14,758 nt of DNA from JBAVQS01 sp049694275. Lineage in GTDB: Bacteria; Chloroflexota; Anaerolineae; UBA4142; SHND01. A program made the position numbers and the translations under genes. The first letter of the stretch is position 1. Each line of letters begins with the position of its first letter. The stretch is taken from positions 1 through 14,758 of the forward strand of contig JBAVQS010000235.1 in the NCBI GenBank assembly GCA_049694275.1. Reading direction: 5' to 3'. Below, in pieces: positions 12,760 to 14,758 of the stretch. The notes under the pieces were generated by a model. The model did not search any database. It was not told the origin of the DNA and saw only the letters and a list, made by a program, of their open reading frames with translations.

Positions 12760-13404
12760 ATGTTCACGCGAAACCGGTATCTAGTGATCGGGGCATTCGT
12801 ATTCGTCACTGCGATTGCTTGCGTTGGGCTGCCTCCCGGGCAAGAGCCGACCGCGGTTCCGCCAACCGCCACCATAGTGCCCATCGTGCAAGCGGGTGGG
12901 GGCGAGCCCGTTCGTTCTCCAACGGATACCACCACGCCAACCAGGACACTGACGCCGACAGTGACGCGCACGTTAACGCCGACAGATACGCCAACCCCAA
13001 CGCTAACGCTAACGCCAACCGCTACTCCCGCTCCCACCCGGCTTGCCGGTCCGTTCGTGGTCAAGCAGACTGAAACCCTGGGTGGTGAAAAGATATCCGG
13101 ATTCGTTTGCAGCGTCACCCAACCCTTTCAGGTAACGGTCGCTGCGCCAGAAGTAACGTTTGCCTTTTATTTTCTCCCCGCGGCAGCCGACCATGGCCAG
13201 TGGACCTATGCCTATTCCCTTCCAAGGGCCGGGGAAAGTCATGATGCAAAAGGGAATTATACAATACGCCCGGCGAGCGAGAACGGCGTGCTCACCTTAG
13301 TGATGACCGGCTCGGACCATGTGGTATTCCATGGTTTCGACGGCAACATCCCTACCCACTACCAGTTTAACCTGGCGCCAGCATCAAACGTACCCTGTCC
13401 ATAG
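12760..13404 (+). CDS. Surface lipoprotein with Thr/Pro-rich linker, unknown function
   Basis: The 214-residue product starts with a signal sequence (basic NRYR-like end, hydrophobic 8-20) ending VTAIAC. Cys21 is a likely lipidation site in a somewhat unusual lipobox (Ala at -3). Residues 25-93 are a disordered Thr/Pro linker with TPT repeats (for example RTLTPTVTRTLTPTDTPTPT), a style common in Chloroflexota exported proteins. The C-terminal part (about 94-214) is predicted beta-rich, with QPFQVTVAAPEVTFAFYFLP and HVVFHGFDGNIPTHYQFNL, and two further Cys (117, 213). I do not recognise this domain; a ligand-binding or cell-envelope sandwich is possible. The ATG is fixed by AGGAGG 5 bases upstream. 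Next downstream on the same strand is a two-TM NERD protein. Confidence 0.82.
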   Translation: MFTRNRYLVIGAFVFVTAIACVGLPPGQEPTAVPPTATIVPIVQAGGGEPVRSPTDTTTPTRTLTPTVTRTLTPTDTPTPTLTLTPTATPAPTRLAGPFVVKQTETLGGEKISGFVCSVTQPFQVTVAAPEVTFAFYFLPAAADHGQWTYAYSLPRAGESHDAKGNYTIRPASENGVLTLVMTGSDHVVFHGFDGNIPTHYQFNLAPASNVPCP

Positions 13405-13550
13405 GCTCCTTGAAATTGGCGACTTGCGGACGGCGGCCAACTGGCTTGCAGTCAGACGTCAGCTATTCCATTTATACGCGTGCATATCGGGCATCACTTA
13501 GCCCCATGATCGCCCCGTTTTATTGAGCTTGCCTGTCCGGAGAAAATTAA

Positions 13551-14618
13551 ATGCAATCACCCCAACCTTCCCCTGACTCGAAATCTTCTCGTCAGGTTAT
13601 GATCTCTGCATCTATGCAGCTCGAAAAGGCTCGCCAGGTAGAGTGGACTATGCTCTATGGCCCCAATAAGGGTCTAAGACGTCCGCTCTGCGAGCTAATG
13701 GACAAGCACATTGCTGATCTCGGGAACCTTGGTTGGATCATCAGCAATTGGCGCGATCCTGAGATCAAAGCAGCCGCATTGACGCTCCTTGCCCATGAAC
13801 TTGGAGAACCACAAACCCAAGAGACCATAAAACGGTTTGGCGCAGAAAGCGTCGGGGGTGACAAATATCTTAAAGAACAAGAACGAGAGAATCACACTCA
13901 GGGAACGTTCATTCTTGCCGTAGGGCTAACCCTTGGGTTTATGTTGATTTTTGAATTCATCTGGCGTGCGGGCCAGATGATACTGGCGGGTCAATCGTGG
14001 TTATCCGTGATCCTTGCGCTTGTCATAGTCCTCTTGATCTTATTGCCTCCTTTTGTGCTTTCTATGAGATACCAGATACGAAAAGCGTTTACCACTGCAG
14101 ATAATTATCGGCTGGGCCGCGAAGGCGAAGAGTGGCTTACCGACAAGATTCGGGCGCGACTGGATAATCGATGGACTGCCTTTCGCAATCTGCATATCCC
14201 AGGTCACAAAGAAGACCTGGATTTAGTAGTAGTGGGACCCTGCGGGGTTCGGCTTTTGGAGGTCAAAGCCTTTAGACAGGAATTGCGCTTGCGCGGGACG
14301 AATTGGGAGCGCCTCGATGGTAGGCAGTGGAAACCACTCGGCCAAGACCCAATAGCTCAGGCCAGGGCGAACGCCGCGGAGTTATCTCATTACCTCGACC
14401 GGCACGGCATCAAGCTCTTCGTCCAGCCAGCCGTCGTTCTGACTCAGCCACAACCTGGAAGTCATTTCGATCCGGCAATTGACTTGATATGGAAGCAGTT
14501 TGAGGTGGACGCAAAACTGGCTGAAATGAACGCAGCGCCAGGCCCTCTCGCAATCGCCGATCAAGCGCGCGTTGTTGCTACCCTGAAAGACCTCACACAG
14601 AGCAACCAAACGAAATAG
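13551..14618 (+). CDS. Two-TM membrane protein with cytoplasmic NERD (nuclease-related) domain
   Basis: The 355-residue protein has a mostly helical N-terminal region (1-115), two adjacent transmembrane segments (about 119-138 and 151-170), then a NERD domain (about 185-300). NERD hallmarks are GREGEEWL (189-196), HKEDLDLVVVGPCGVRLLEVKA with Asp224 and the Glu237-Val-Lys239 pair, and QDPIAQARANAAELSHYL (265-282). NERD domains resemble PD-(D/E)xK nucleases, so DNA or RNA processing at the membrane is possible, but activity is unproven for most members. A C-terminal tail (300-355) follows. The start has GGAG 8 bases upstream in an AT-rich stretch. The gap to the lipoprotein gene is 146 bases and shows no clear promoter or terminator, so the two may or may not share a transcript. 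Confidence 0.85.
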   Translation: MQSPQPSPDSKSSRQVMISASMQLEKARQVEWTMLYGPNKGLRRPLCELMDKHIADLGNLGWIISNWRDPEIKAAALTLLAHELGEPQTQETIKRFGAESVGGDKYLKEQERENHTQGTFILAVGLTLGFMLIFEFIWRAGQMILAGQSWLSVILALVIVLLILLPPFVLSMRYQIRKAFTTADNYRLGREGEEWLTDKIRARLDNRWTAFRNLHIPGHKEDLDLVVVGPCGVRLLEVKAFRQELRLRGTNWERLDGRQWKPLGQDPIAQARANAAELSHYLDRHGIKLFVQPAVVLTQPQPGSHFDPAIDLIWKQFEVDAKLAEMNAAPGPLAIADQARVVATLKDLTQSNQTK

Positions 14619-14668
14619 ACTGATCTGCGAAAATCATTTGGGTGCGTTTCACTTGGGTTGAGAACATG

Positions 14669-14758
14669 TCAGGCCACCAAGGGTAATTGGGCGTAAGTCA
14701 TCTTGCGGGTTGATACACCTGAGTCAAGCGCGGTGGGCGGCAAACGGATGGCCTGCAC
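14669..14758 (-). CDS. Possible 3' end of a gene entering from the right edge
   Basis: On the minus strand the frame is open from the window edge for 29 codons to a TGA at 14671-14669. It encodes LPPTALDSGVSTRKMTYAQL near its end. I do not recognise it. A frame of this length can occur by chance, and only its protein-like composition supports it. Confidence 0.25.
   Translation of the reverse strand: MQAIRLPPTALDSGVSTRKMTYAQLPLVA

Overview
The window is about 60% GC, gene-dense, and looks like a chromosomal piece of a free-living bacterium, most plausibly a member of the Chloroflexota. That placement is an inference. It rests on the Thr/Pro-rich linker of the lipoprotein at 12760-13404 (a style common in that phylum), the many short intergenic repeat arrays, and the gene mix. 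The 58 bases of 16S rRNA at the left edge are too short to classify alone.

Left block (1-3329, all on the minus strand). The 5' end of a 16S rRNA gene is preceded by a leader with two sigma70-like promoters, each followed by a boxA-like antitermination element. Upstream lies a probable operon: an ECF sigma factor, a zinc-finger anti-sigma factor that starts at the base after the sigma stop, a C-terminal scrap of an ADP-ribosylation/crystallin J1-type gene, a short MreB-like protein, and a kinase-phosphatase of the bacterial Pnkp RNA-repair family. The Pnkp lacks the ligase module and has an eroded P-loop.

Centre (3330-8904). A complete Ada methyltransferase/regulator gene runs on the plus strand, divergent from the sigma factor. 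An Ada-box-like AAT-N6-GCAA site lies between them. Convergent with ada is a minus-strand run: acyl-CoA dehydrogenase, APH-like kinase, DUF6285 protein, xylulokinase. The first three resemble the dehydrogenase/kinase/small-subunit set that degrades 4-hydroxyacyl-CoAs by phosphorylation (the Pseudomonas Lva pathway; ACAD10/11 in animals).

Repeat-rich gap (8845-9483). Four kinds of repeat are stacked between divergent genes: a 10-bp tandem array, a 27-bp imperfect palindrome, a nested inverted repeat, and three 48-bp tandem units. A separate pair of inverted 8-bp arrays sits between the kinase and DUF6285 genes.

Right block (9484-14758, mostly plus strand). It holds an FtsH-like membrane AAA protein that lacks the protease domain; a decayed ISL3-type insertion sequence whose transposase carries one frameshift and two amber stops; a doubtful small acidic ORF with a leaderless-type promoter; a Thr/Pro-rich lipoprotein; and a two-TM protein with a NERD nuclease-related domain. 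The last 140 bases show only a possible gene end on the minus strand.
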